Assembly (NCBI GenBank): GCA_030674185.1
Contig: CM060312.1
Span: 35,567,862 to 35,631,861 of the forward strand
DNA length: 64,000 bases
Source of the DNA: Monoplex corrugatus
Lineage: Eukaryota; Mollusca; Gastropoda; Littorinimorpha; Ranellidae
Direction: 5' to 3'
Below are positions 23,001-35,800 of this stretch, in pieces (position 1 is the first letter of the stretch; each line of letters begins with the position of its first letter). The notes under the pieces were generated by a model. That model saw only the letters and a program-made list of their open reading frames with translations, did no database searches and had not been told where the DNA came from. Both the position numbers and the translations under genes were made by a program.

Positions 23001-26000
23001 AAATATGTCTGTGAAGATGTGAGAATATCAAATTTAAGTTATTACCAGTAGCATGAGTTTTTTTTAACACATCAGTCTTGTGTCTTTGCATTTAAAGTAG
23101 GCCCTATTATCTAGAATGATTTTGAATTAGAACAGACTTCCATAACCTGCGGATTATGAATTGGAGTGTAAAAGCACAGTATTCCATACTGTTTTTGGAT
23201 TGGAGTGGGGAAATAAACATTGTTAGTGAATGGGGAAATCTGCAGAAAGAAAAGTCAGAATAGCTTGGAAAAAGTTTAAGTTGAGTTTCTATTCAGTCGT
23301 CTCATTTTGATTGTTTGGTACATGTAAGGTAGCTCTAAAGAACCACGACTCATCCACCGCTCAGTCTATCAACCACTAAGAAAAGGACAAAGAAAAACAT
23401 ACAAAACCTAGAATCCAAAAATAAAAGAATGAAGCAATAAGAGAGAAAGTGTGTCTTCTACTTTGTTGTCGTCATCCTTACTTTTCCCATCAGATTATCC
23501 CTTCCATGTGCCTCTTTGTCTTTCATGGAAAAAGACATCTCATTCAGTTACTGGTGTTGGGGGGGAGTGATAGATGGAGATGATATGACAAGGTGTTAAA
23601 ACAAGTTAGATTAACATTTGCAAGATATGTAGGAAAAATACACACACACGTTCACACCCCTCTTCTCCAAAGTTACTGGAAAAGATCATGTTGGCTTAAT
23701 CAGACAGGGACTTAGTTGTCTTGCTTAATTGATGCATGCAGTCTGGTTTGTGCAATCCAGTGTCTGTGCAGTGCTGTGTGCATTGCTTTGCCTAAGTTCT
23801 TACTTACTGCTCTATTGTGCTGTTGGCATGTAGGGCAGCAGCAATTGTCACTATTTCCAAAATGCTTTTTTCCACATGTCACTTTTTCCAAAATGCTTTT
23901 TTCCACATGAGACTGGGTTGTTAGCCCTGTGTCAAACCTCCAACCACCGGCATAGTTGCAGGGGTCAGAGAGGAATGCAAGCCCCATTACCTTGACAAGG
24001 TAGGGATCCCTCGGGCTCATGTGTTAGCGGTGGTTGATGACAGGTTATGTAATTGAGACACATATGTAGCGTTCATCACAGTCGTACCAGTCTCTGTCCC
24101 CATGTCTGTTTTCTGACTTGACTTCTGTCATCTCTATTTCTCTCATACAAAGTAGAATGGAGAGGAGTTTTTCCATTTTTGTTTTTTTAATTAGCAGTAA
24201 AACTGTGGAACCCACAGAAGCAGTTTTCAGTCAGTGTGAATGTCTTTGGGCTCGCTTTTCGTGGTACCTAGTGTTCCTTTGTCATAGTCTTTGCAAGTTT
24301 AGAATGATTTTGTTATGTTGTGATGAAATAAATATCATGTGTCATAAAAATGGTAAATTTTGTTTGTTTGGATTGTGTATGAATGATTTGCGTAGTTTTC
24401 ATTGTTCATATGTGCTCTCACAAATTACGCATTTCTTGGTACAAAACGGTATTGTGCAACAAGAGTCTTCATTTGAGTTTAGAATTTCTTACTTTTTTTT
24501 TTTAAAATTTAGCTACAGTAAGTAGGAAAATGAGCATCATCAAATCACTCCTGAAGTCATGAACCTTACCAGAGGGCACTAACTGGTCCTGATAAGGCTC
24601 CATACCAGCTACTACCAGCTAGATGCCACATGAACATCAGGTTCAGATGACACTTTCAGCAACCTGACCCTGCCGTCAAGAGGACCAGACAGGTGAACAT
24701 ATGTTGCAGCAAGTTCACCTGTATCAAGTGAAACAAAAGAAGATATGGCGACTGGTTCTTCTCTGACCACCAAATTCCATGGCATCAGGCAGGAACTGCT
24801 GATATCGAAAGCAGCTTCATCAGTGCGTAGCCTTCTGGATAAACTACTTTCTGGTTTCTATGAACCACACACTCTTCCTTCATTTTGCCATCTCTAGTTA
24901 AGTTGCCTGCAATTGTCTGCTCTTTTCCTTCAAAAAACACATGACATAAAAATACATCATAATTTACTCATAAAATCCACGAAATGATCATCATTGCACT
25001 CCTATAACACATGGCATCGATATGATACTTTTGTTTTGATGACTTGCAGAGACGACTGCAACAAAATCTAATTGGTTAGATTTCACAATCGATGAGAACT
25101 ATTGATTAAAAATACCGAGTTACATCCGTTGTTGTCTCCCTTGATTTGGTAACAACAACATTGAACAACAACACCAACTTAAATGGCAACTTTGGTAATC
25201 ATTTACTCACTCTATGACATCCGATTAGGTTCAGAACTGACTAAAATGAGTTCATTTATTTACTACTGAGACATTTTGGAGAAAAAAATGTCCACTGGGA
25301 CTTTTTAGCTGATTTTTAATACTGCAGTTTTAAATAACCATCTGTATATGGACTTTTTTGTTGTTGTTGTTGTTGTTTTGTAGTAGCAAAATACCTTCAC
25401 TGTGTGGGCCAAATAATGTGCATTCATGCATCATACAAAACATGTTCTCAATGAAAATTTAAAAGAAATGAAGAAAGTGACCTGTTCTGACAATATGTTC
25501 AGTACATCACACAGACCGGGTTGTACAAGAGGCCCTGAAAGGTGATCAGAGTATAAAATGTGACAATCAGAAATTTTCAGTTCTTGCCTAATATTTCCCA
25601 TTCATGTTTTTAACAAATAAATTTTATTGTTAAAAAGGACAGGGGTGGGGTGGGAGAACGATTTCAGTAGTTTGCTTTACTGTTTTTGATCATTCAATCA
25701 TGCTGTCAATTTCAATTGCTAAAGATAAAACAAAGAACACCAAAGTTGACTGAATGCATAGAAATTGCAAATTGTATCGTATCTTACGCTTAAGATCATG
25801 TAAAATTTTGATTGCTAAAAGTAAGCCAACAAATGGCACCAGAGTTGATTGAATGTATGGAAATTGCAAATCATATTACATTTCATCTAATTTAGAAATT
25901 CTATTCAGTTTTGTTCACGTTTGGACTATGAGCACTGTGGCATGATCAAAATCCTTGAAGCTTGTTTCTCAAAATGGCTGATCTGCATTTACAGACTTTA

Positions 26001-27740
26001 ACTAGCTTTATCTAACACAGTTGATAAATAAACCTGATATCGATTATAAATTATAGACTTCATGGTTTTTCCCTGATTCATGAAACAAAGAAAGTGCTAA
26101 ATGTCAGTCATTTTTTTGAGAATCGAACCAAAACCAGTGAAACCTGATCATATGTGAAGCCTTTTTTTTTTATCCATCCTGAAACAAGATGACATCACAA
26201 GGCAGAACACACTGATCTTCAAACTGTGTCATGTGTTACATGCTTGGTAGTCCTAGTCAATGTTTATCTAAATCAGTAAACGATGTAAAATCCGCAAACT
26301 GCAACAATTATGTGAAATTTTCCCCATGTCAAGAAAGGCATACACACGCACGTGTCTTGCAATTATTGAAGGCTTGTTTGTTGTTGCTGTTGTTGTATTT
26401 TTTTGTTTTGTTTTTTGCTTCTATATTGTTTCAGGGCGATAGTGGTGCCATGGTGATGAGAGAGATGGTCTAGCACTTGCTGTTATCATAACTTGACTCT
26501 CAGTTTTATATAACACGATCAGGTTTTGTAGGTTTCAGTCAGGTTTTGTGGGTTTCATTAAAGGACACTCATAACAAATAAAACAATTGAAAAACTTTCA
26601 AATACACAAGTGTTTTCTCCTTGTGATGCATCAAACAGTAATGTACACGTATGACCACTCATTAACTGAGGAATGGAAAAATGTAATCAGTAATCAATTT
26701 CCTCAAAAAGTTATGCATTCACAGTTGATCACCATTCATGAGTGTACACTCATTCTTCAATCTCAAATTTTAGATGAACTTGATTCTCCTCCACCTCTCT
26801 CACCCGCCTTCAACCTCTCCCCTCTTCCTCCAACAATGTCAATTTCTTCGTAGTTTGAAAGTTGGCCTATTCCAAAGTCATGGTAATGAAAACATTTTTG
26901 ACAATGGCAGAAGGATGTACATACGGCTTGCCAATTGCAGAAACTGAAAAAAAAGACCATTACTAATTGGGAAGGAAGTTATACTGATAATAATGACAAT
27001 AGTAATGATAGTGATGATGATGATGATGACAATGATGATGGAACTACCACTATTAGTACTACTTAAGTCTAATGGATGACAACAACAGCTACAACAACAG
27101 CAACAACAACAACACCAGCAAAGAGGAAACACCCATATATACATATCATGACAAACTTACTGTCATTCATTATGCTGTGTCGATACGGGTGTGTTTGAAT
27201 GTATGTGTGTATGTCTGTGTGTGGGCATGTGGGTACATGCATGTATTTACTATTATTTGTTATTTTCATCTCTTACCTGTTTTGTTGTTGTTTTTTTTAT
27301 CTACATACTCTTTTATTTCTTATTTATCTATTCATTCACACCTACTTACTACTTCTTATTCACTCACTCACTCACTCACGTACTTACTTACTAACTCACT
27401 TACTTACATACCTATATGTGATTGAGAAAAAATTGTCTTCATCTAGTCGATAGCCAATCATTTGGGCATTGACTGTTGGGGGGGGGGGGTGGGTGGGAGA
27501 GGAGTTCTGTCATGTGAGGTGAGTTTATACAGAATGGCTGGTTGTGCTGTGATTCAGACCTTTATTTATATATTTATTTACTTTATATGTAGGCTTACGT
27601 TTCTTTTTTGAAGATAAGATACATACACATGTCATTGACATGTAAGTGTAACCAAGATTATTCCAGTGGTAGGCTGATAAAATACCAGTATAAAATATAG
27701 ACTTGGTAAAACATAGTCATAACTAGGTAGGGCCTCAGGA
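19151..27740. other. Intergenic between TAF3 and RPN1, no gene recognised
   Basis: I see no exon I can defend. Contents: a possible ancient transposase scrap on the minus strand at 19330-19830 (weak), a GT run at 20008-20040, a tandem duplication at 20880-20990, an adjacent 26-bp duplication at 23858-23908, a (TTG)n run near 25360-25380, a (GAT)n run near 27015-27040, CAA/CAG-rich sequence at 27080-27120, an ACTC/ACTT tetranucleotide run at 27358-27410 and a G tract at 27479-27489. Longer open frames have no recognisable domain. Confidence 0.5.
20880..20990. repeat. Two-copy tandem duplication, about 57-64 bp
   Basis: The segment with TTTTTTTAACTCAAGCTTAT, CATAATAATAAAGATGCGTAA at 20878-20925 recurs as TTGTTTTAACCCAAGCCTGT, CATGATAATAAAAATGTGTAA at 20930-20975. 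Divergence of the units indicates an old duplication. Confidence 0.7.
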
Positions 27741-28021
27741 CCTGGCTAGCTCATGGGATTATGTGCAGGCTGTGACGTTAGTGCATATGGAATTCGTTCC
27801 GAGCGCAGAGACGTCATCTTTAGAAACTGAAACTGAAACTACTGCTACAGATCTACGTCTTTTTTCCATTCCGACAATTATATTATGTCCTACTGCCAAC
27901 GAGGCGACCGGAAACGAGGTTCGGCGTCTGCTCGTGGAAGCCGGTGATTCGTCGACGACGTGGAGACGGACAAGCGTGCTGGACAGATTCTTTAATAATC
28001 TGTTTCTGTAAGACGAACAAA
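27741..28021 (+). promoter_or_regulatory. RPN1: RPN1 promoter / 5' UTR candidate
   Basis: GC content and CpG frequency rise just upstream of the RPN1 start, unlike the surrounding AT-rich DNA. A CRE/ATF-like GACGTCAT lies at 27810-27817. The sequence CGACGACGTGGAGACGG near 27952-27968 contains GACGTGG, the core of the ATF6/XBP1 unfolded-protein-response element. No TATA box is evident. The transcription start is not determinable from sequence alone. Confidence 0.45.
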
Positions 28022-28270
28022 ATGAAAGGGAAGGCATTTTATCTGCTTTTGCTCCCATATTTTGTGTCTGTTTTATGCAAAGTCAATCAAGACACTATTG
28101 ACCAAAACATTGTTGTATTGCATGTGGAGCGCAAAATCGACATTGCCAGCCACCTCGTGAAAACCTACACGTCGATCACGATTGAAAATAAGGGATCTTC
28201 TGCCGTTAGGTCATTCCTGTACGTGGTTGATCCCTCGCTGAAAACGAAACTGTCATTCATTGGTGCTGTG
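28022..28270 (+). CDS. RPN1: RPN1 exon 1: signal peptide and luminal N-terminus
   Basis: 83 codons, ending in phase 0 before GTAAGT. Context ACAAAATGA at the start. It encodes the hydrophobic leader and the conserved early luminal segment ([19 protein letters not shown]). Confidence 0.96.
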
Positions 28271-31200
28271 GTAAGTATTTTGCATTAGACATTTTTAGGA
28301 CAGTGCTTTTTATTTTCACGTAGATCTACGCTATATCTTATGATTATATGATAACCCAAAGAACGGTGCAATGATATCGGCTGAAACCGGATGCCTAAAA
28401 TAGTTGCAGAAAGTAGATCTAGATATTTGTGGGTTTCGGTGGGTGTTTTATTAGTAAATTAAGTAGGTTTGTTAGGTTTGCTTGATGTAAGAAACTGTAG
28501 GCCTGGTTGTAAATAAGCGATAAAGATACAAGTAGGCTACATGGTATATATAGGCCTAATCTGATAAATTATGGTATGCACTGCGGTCTAGGTCGAACTA
28601 CTAAGCCGGAAAAAAAGGGGCGATGGTAAAACACAACCGGCAGGCACGTGCAAGGTTTCTTAAATCTTGGAGAAGCTTTAGAGAAGCAAGAAACGAGCAA
28701 GCTCTTTCAGTTTCAGCACTGTAACACATGTATGTTGGAACAATGAATATAAGCGTGGTGAGATTTTCCACCGAAGTGGAGCGTACAGCCAGGTGGTCAA
28801 AGTTTAAGTACTGGTACTGGGGACATGAGAAACCGGGGTTTGAATCTCGGACGGGACTAGATCTAGGCCTAGAACCAAGACCACCTCTCAATTTCTAATG
28901 GACTGGTGAATACACTGGAATTTGAGGTAATGTAGATACTTGTGTTTCAGATGAGTGAATGAACCAAGGCACTGAGTGTAGCATACATCAGTGCACATTA
29001 AACAATCAACAAAAACAAAAACATGGTATGACAACAGAGGAATTGCCCCTGGCAAAATTCTTCAGAAAAATCCACACATACAGAAATATAACTGAAAAAA
29101 GTAGATGGAGCTACAATGCAGTGATACAATAGGCCTATCCCCAAGGAGAGCAGCCCGGAATTTCATATATGATAAATCCATTGTGACAAATTATACAACA
29201 CAATACAGTCCATCATACAGTTTAATTGTGTGCACACATGTAGACATACACACACACTCACACATGCACGCACACACACAGTCACACACACACACACAGT
29301 GTTTGCACATTGAACTCTACAATATTAAATTAATTATTAAGGTTGATAACATATGGTCAGATTTTTTTCTTATTTCAGATGAAGATTATTTGTTTTACTT
29401 TTAGGTTTTACATTGTGCACAGATGGCTCTCTCTCACTGTTCTTTCTAAACATGATTCTGGTGTGTTCTAAAATCTTTCTCATTGGGTTGTACATATTGC
29501 CATGAACTGAAGTCAGGCATCTTTTACAAAAGTATAAAATGTATTTATAAATGTCATGCTGGCACAGCTGGTCTTTGTTCCAGCCTGCCTGTGATAGCCA
29601 GCACAGTAATCTGATACTTTCTCTGGCAGGAATACAGCAAGAGAGAGAGGAAGAGGGAGAAGGAGAGTGAGCGAGTGTGTGTGTGTGTGTTGGGGGGGAG
29701 TACAATTGCAAAACAGATAAATAAACATGCTTAGTTTAAATAAACACATGCACAATACCATGTTGTAGTGTGAATATGCATGATATCTTGAAGTATACGT
29801 GATAAAGTTGTGTCTTAGTCCACTTAAACTAAGTAAATTTTGTTTTGTGGTTGGAGAAAGTTGTTAAACAGGGTTCACACAGTCCTTAAAAGTCCTGAAT
29901 TTTGAGGGCATGCTTTTTAAGGCCTTAAAAGTCCTTAAAAATCAGGCTTTAGCTGAAAGGTCTTTAAAAAGTCCTTAAGTTTTGTCACTGCCTATGATTT
30001 TTAATAAAGTCTGTGTAAAATCTTGAGTTTGTAAAAAAAAAAAGGTTGATATTGAATTGAAAAAAAAAAAAAGTATGAGTCAGAGTTAAGATCGACGATC
30101 TCACCGATACGTCGTCTGCTATAGGTCAAAACATCAGAGTTACGGGCTTTCATGGCGCATGCGCGTACGTGAAAGAATGTTTCACCATTTTGAAATTGAG
30201 AAGTGAACATGCCGGGGAAGTGTTGGTTTATCGTGGTTTGGCTGGAAAAAGACGAATACAAAGAATGGCTGCAGGCAGACCCAAATGGAGACAGATGCAA
30301 GGCCTTTTTGCCGCATTTGTAAGAAGACCATAGACGTTCGTTCAATGGGAGAATCGGCTATATATACCCATGGAAAAGGGAAAAAACACTGCGACCTGAT
30401 GAAGGCTTCAAATCCTGCAGTTCGTCTTTCGAATTTTTTTACAAAAAATTCTACAACAAGCGATCCCATCACTTCTAGCAGTTCGTCATCCTGCAGTTCA
30501 TCAACCAACTGTTCTGCTCAAACTCAGATGTCAGTGAACAGCCTGAGCCGTACTAAAACAGAGGCAATGAAAGCTGAACTACTGTGGACTTTAAAAGTAG
30601 TGACAAGTCATTACAGCTTTCGTTCGTGTGAAGGCATTTCAAATCTGTTCCAGCGAATGTTTCCAGACAGTGCTGTTGCCAAACAGTTTCAATGTGGAGA
30701 AAGAAAAACTGCATATCTGGCAGCGTTTGGCATTGCTCCCTACCTCCAGTCTGTGTTGAAACAGAAAATAAGAAGTGAGTCAGCATTTGTGTTGCTCTTT
30801 GATGAAAGTTTGAACAAAGAACTGCAGAAAAAGCAAATGGATATTCATATCTGTTTCTGGGACCATGATACAGTTCACTCTCATTACTTACAATCAGAGT
30901 TCATGGGACATGCAGCAGCTACTGACATTTGTGACCATCTTGAACCACTTATCGAAGAGCTGGGTTACAAGAAGTTAGTGCAGCTGTCCATTGATGGGCT
31001 GAATGTGAACTGGAAGGTTTTCAACAATCTTCAGGATCAGGTGGAAAAACACACTGCATGCCCCAGTGTTGTGACTTGTAGTTTTAGTTATAGCGACATT
31101 TTACCGTCAGTGACTTCAAACATACATGTATTTGTATCTACTGATCACAAGAACTGAAATTCCTTATGGACGACAGGCAAACAAACATTTTTGTCAACTG

Positions 31201-32708
31201 CAAGATTGGAGAATCTGTTGTGTGCAGCAAACATTTTCAAACATTTTGTCAATTCATCACAATAAGTGAGAATCCTACATTTGCTCTGCTGTATTGTAAG
31301 AAACAAACATTTGTGGCTATACTGATATAAACAGCTGAGATACCTAAAGAAATCTATGCTCGCAGAGGATCCATGATGTGAGTATTGAAGAGTAACAGCG
31401 AATGATTTAATTTATGTCAGAATTTCATGATTATTTTTCTTAAAGTTATCCTTGAAGTAAGTCCTTAAATTAAAAACAAAGTGCTTCAAAAGTCCTTAAA
31501 TTTTTTGTCTGGAAATCTGTATGAACCCTGTTAAAACTAGTCCAAATATTTGTGCCAGTAGTTCTGAATATGCTGTTACTAACACTAGTAACAGTGTTAG
31601 TACACTTTTATGACATGTGTGTGTGTGTGTGTGTATGTCCATATTGAAAGACTTTATCGAATGATTCATACAAAATATATTTATACATTTTAATGAACCA
31701 GTGTTAATGCTAGTACTACCTATTCCTGATTTTATGTTATGATTTGTTTGTGTTTATATATATGTATTAATCAGTTTGATGTGTGTATCCTCTTTATGAA
31801 TTTGTATACTGTATTAATATAGAGAAGCAAGCCCTCCACCTCAGTTCTTCAAAATTCCTTTTTGTTATTTGCTTTGCTATGTAGAGTGCAGCAATTTGTT
31901 TTGTTGATCACAGAGTAAAATACTCATAATTTACAGATTTAGATTGCTAAAATTTTTCTTTTGCATCCAGAAACTCCATTCAAGCAAATACTGAATGAAC
32001 TCAGCTTGCTTGATGACCACAAAAATTGTAACTGAGGCACAGTCCACTAAAGTGCAGTGTTTGATTTGTATTCATATGTTTGGATATATGTCTAACCAGC
32101 ATGATCCACGCTTTTGGCCTCTGTTTTGGTTACTCGTACAATCTGACATTAATTTATCTAGAGTCACATGATGCTAGTGAGAGCATTACTTGCTGTAATA
32201 GTATTATTCTGTCATAATGGGGTGTGAAAAAAGTGCTGGTTGTTTCATTCAATTATAGTTTTGTCACTGTTGTCAGGTTACTGCTTGGTTGTTTCAGACA
32301 AAAGACAACAAAGATGATAAGTTGGCAGTCACACCAACAGTGGTCAATGGCCAAAGGTAAGGTTTGGCTGGTAATGTTTTTTTTTGTTATAAACATTTGA
32401 AAAGGAATTTTTATTCAAGAAGATGTCAAACTCTTACCTATTAAAAATGCAGTCAATCCCTCAAAATGTTGATTTTAGTAATGTTTGTATCGCATCATTC
32501 TTCTTACACCTAAAACGTACAGTATACAGTGTTTGATGCATACATCCCCAAATAGAACCAGACATACTTGCATGCACATGCACACACATGCACATACACA
32601 TAGTGACATACATACATAAACATGCATAAACACACACACGCATGCACACGCACATACACACACCCCATCTAATATCACATATGATACAGTGAAAAGATGT
32701 TAAGGAAT

Positions 32709-32803
<95 letters not shown>

Positions 32804-35800
32804 CTCTCTCTCTCTCTGTGTCTCTCTCTCTCTCTCTTAGGACAGTTGATTCCAATTTTCTGTTGACCTTTCCACACCTTCTGTCTTGCTGTTAGCCCAT
32901 CATCAATTAGCAACAAAGAAGTGACACTGAAAACCATTTTGTAACTTGTGATAGTTATAACATGAGACGGATGCATAACTTTTTAAAAAATGTTCATGGA
33001 AGGAAAGTCATGATATCGCAGGTAATTTTCAATGTGGAATGGTGGTCATTTCAAGATCTTAAGTGATGGTCAGTGCTTTCTTTCAGATTAGGGGCTATAA
33101 GTCCTAAGAAGTTTCTTGTACAGTATACACTTAGCTCATGGAAAAGACACTGGTACACAAGGTAGGTAAACAAGAGTTTGTATGTAGAGGAGGAGGAAAA
33201 GACTGGGGTTGATGTTGTACTAATGCAAGAAAGGCAACCCAGAATTTCTGGTCAGGGACCAACAGCAACGCTCCAGAAAGTGTTGCTTCAGAATCCTGTC
33301 TCTGGTCACCATTGATATCAGAGATACAAAGAGGAGAGAACTGGCTCTTGTGCCCTGTCCGCTGCCTCAAACCCTGCTGGCATCACTCAGCTGCGATGAG
33401 ATGCTATCGGTGGAGACTCTATCTCAGTTAACGAGTGATAAACCACAGGTGTCACAGCTACCACCATATCCTGATGGCTCTCTGAAACAACAGTCATTAG
33501 GGTAAACATAGAAACTCCCGTTTTCATATCTGTTGGAGCATCCCCAACCCATGACCTCCAGGCCCTCTCGGCCTCAGCTGCTTTCAGTCATTCCCTCTCC
33601 ATTCCTGACATCCTAGATGCAGCTTACTGACACCATTATCAACAGTCACCTAGGAGAACTATGGGTCCCCACCATAGAGGGTTTGTTCCACATTTTCATT
33701 TCGGCTATCGCTGTCTTGGATGCCTCCAGGTCAAGATCAGGCCAAAGTGGAGCGTCTGTCCCACCATCCAATCTTAAATTATGCATCAGTTGATATGGTA
33801 GAGTGTATGATGCTGAAAGACGAATTTTTCAAGTGAATTGATGTTAAGCATGTACTTTTAGAGGAATTTCTCAAGTGAATTGCAGTTTAGCTTGTATACT
33901 TACCATATCCAACTCTAAGGCCCACCTTACAGGCTCCTCTTGAGATTTCCCTTTCCAAAAAATAAAGAGGATGGATACTCAAGTTCTGTGCAACCTGAGT
34001 GGTCAGGTGGGATGGCGTGCCACCTGGAGGCATCTTTTGACCAAATTTTCGGTAAAAATGGGTTAAGTTATGATAAAAAAATAAAGTGATCATGTGTGTC
34101 ACTCTGCATCAGTTGGATATGGTAAGCGTACTAGTTAAATGGGAATTTACTTAAAAAATTCCTCTTTTCAAGCCTTGTCACTGTACATAATTCCTCTCTC
34201 TGTGTCCTGATTCTATATATGTGGAAAAGAGAATAGGAGGCTACACGAAAGTAATACTGAATGATAGTGTTTAAATGCTTTGGTGTTTGCAGTGACAAAG
34301 AATTTTACAGAGTGACTCTACCGTCAAGCCTGGATTCCGGCAAAACTGTGACTGTTGATGTTGAAGGAATTTTTCCCCATGTGCTGACCCCCTACCCATC
34401 ACAGATCACGCAGGCAGAGAAACAGTATGTCGTCTTTGAGGGCAACCTGTACTTCTTCTCTCCCTACAAAACGGTGTCACAGAAAACATCCGTCACAACC
34501 TCTTCTTCATCTCTGGAGTCTTACACCAAAACAAAGCCTGTGTCTTTGTCAGAAAACATCATCAGTTATGGACCTTACGATGAAAAGGCACCCTTTTCTG
34601 AGGTAGGCCCTTGCTTGTATTAGGTAGGTCCAGCGATTTTTGTAATTTGAAAATATATTCAGTATTTTCAAATTTTATAAAAGGTAACAATAAAGTGAAT
34701 GTAAATGCAAAATATCTCACTCATAGCTCTAATGGTTTTTTGATATACTGCTGTTTGAAATACTGTAAAAATGGGTGTTTTTTGCAGTGTGGTAATTGGC
34801 CATATTTGTACCCACATTTCTTCAGAAATGTGCATCTCATATACATAAAAATTGATACAATTATTGTATTCTATATGTACATTAAACCTAATTTTTTTCA
34901 GAACTCTAGGCTTATTTTCCTCTGTGCTGTTTGTCTTCAAAAATGCCAATTTGTCCACTTGTCACTCTGTGGCAAACACATTAATGTTGCTTTTAAATAT
35001 TTCATGTAACCTGATTGTGTATTTCTGTTGTAGTCCTGTTCACGTTTTGTCAATGGGATTATGTATTTCTGTTGTAGTCTTGTTTACATTTTATCAATAG
35101 ACTTAATAATTCGGTGCCTCCAATTTCCATCTTTGAATAATGTGAAGACAAGGTATTGTGTTAATCTTTACAGTATTTTTATTGTCTGTTTTAGACGTGT
35201 GCTGAGGATGTGACGGGCATATGCCTGAAGTCTTGTTTGTTATTATTGATGTATGTGTTATGTGAAAGAAGGTACCTTGTTGATGTAACTTTTGACATGG
35301 CATAAAACTAAAGAACAGTGGAAAATCTGTGTTATTTAAAAGGTTATTACTGTTTTGTGTAGAGGTAAAGCCCTCACTGTCTCTGTGGTTTTGAATCTGG
35401 TTTGAGAAAAGCTTTTGCATGTAGCCTTCATTGCACATATACATAAGTGGGTACTTGTCCATGTTCAAGGTGGGGGAAGGTGAAGCAGCAGTGGAGAGGA
35501 GATGGGCACTGCCCTCGTAATGCTAGCCATGAGAAAAATTGAGATCTCTAGCTCCATGCTTCCCTGCATCTTCAGGCTTGTGGAAGTGATCACCTTTAAT
35601 TTTAACTGTGTTTCAGGCTGTTTTGAAAGTACACGAGGAAAACAATTCTCCATTCCTGACAGTGACAGATCTGGAGCGTGTGATTGAGGTGTCACACTGG
35701 GGCAACATTGCTGTGGAGGAACATGTGGACATCCGACATAGTGGTGCCACTCTAAAGGGACCTTTCTCTCGCTTTGACTACCAGAGAAGTCAGGATGGAG

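Larger units (their letters stand above)
32357..34292 (+). other. RPN1 intron 2
   Basis: Contains a CA/CT microsatellite (32710-32838), a patch near 33180-33760 with uneven, coding-like composition but no identifiable domain, and an inverted-repeat MITE (about 33893-34131). Confidence 0.55.

Noticed and set aside
27759..28058. 99-codon minus and 82-codon plus frames across the RPN1 5' region
   Set aside because: They overlap the promoter/5' UTR, lack domains and arise from its high GC content.
28780..28860. Functional tRNA gene
   Set aside because: Box A and B resemblance exists but acceptor and anticodon stems do not form by eye; better a SINE head.
34611..35009. 132-codon open frame after RPN1 exon 3
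   Set aside because: AT-rich intron sequence; the donor at 34603 and phase-correct exon 4 explain the gene without it.
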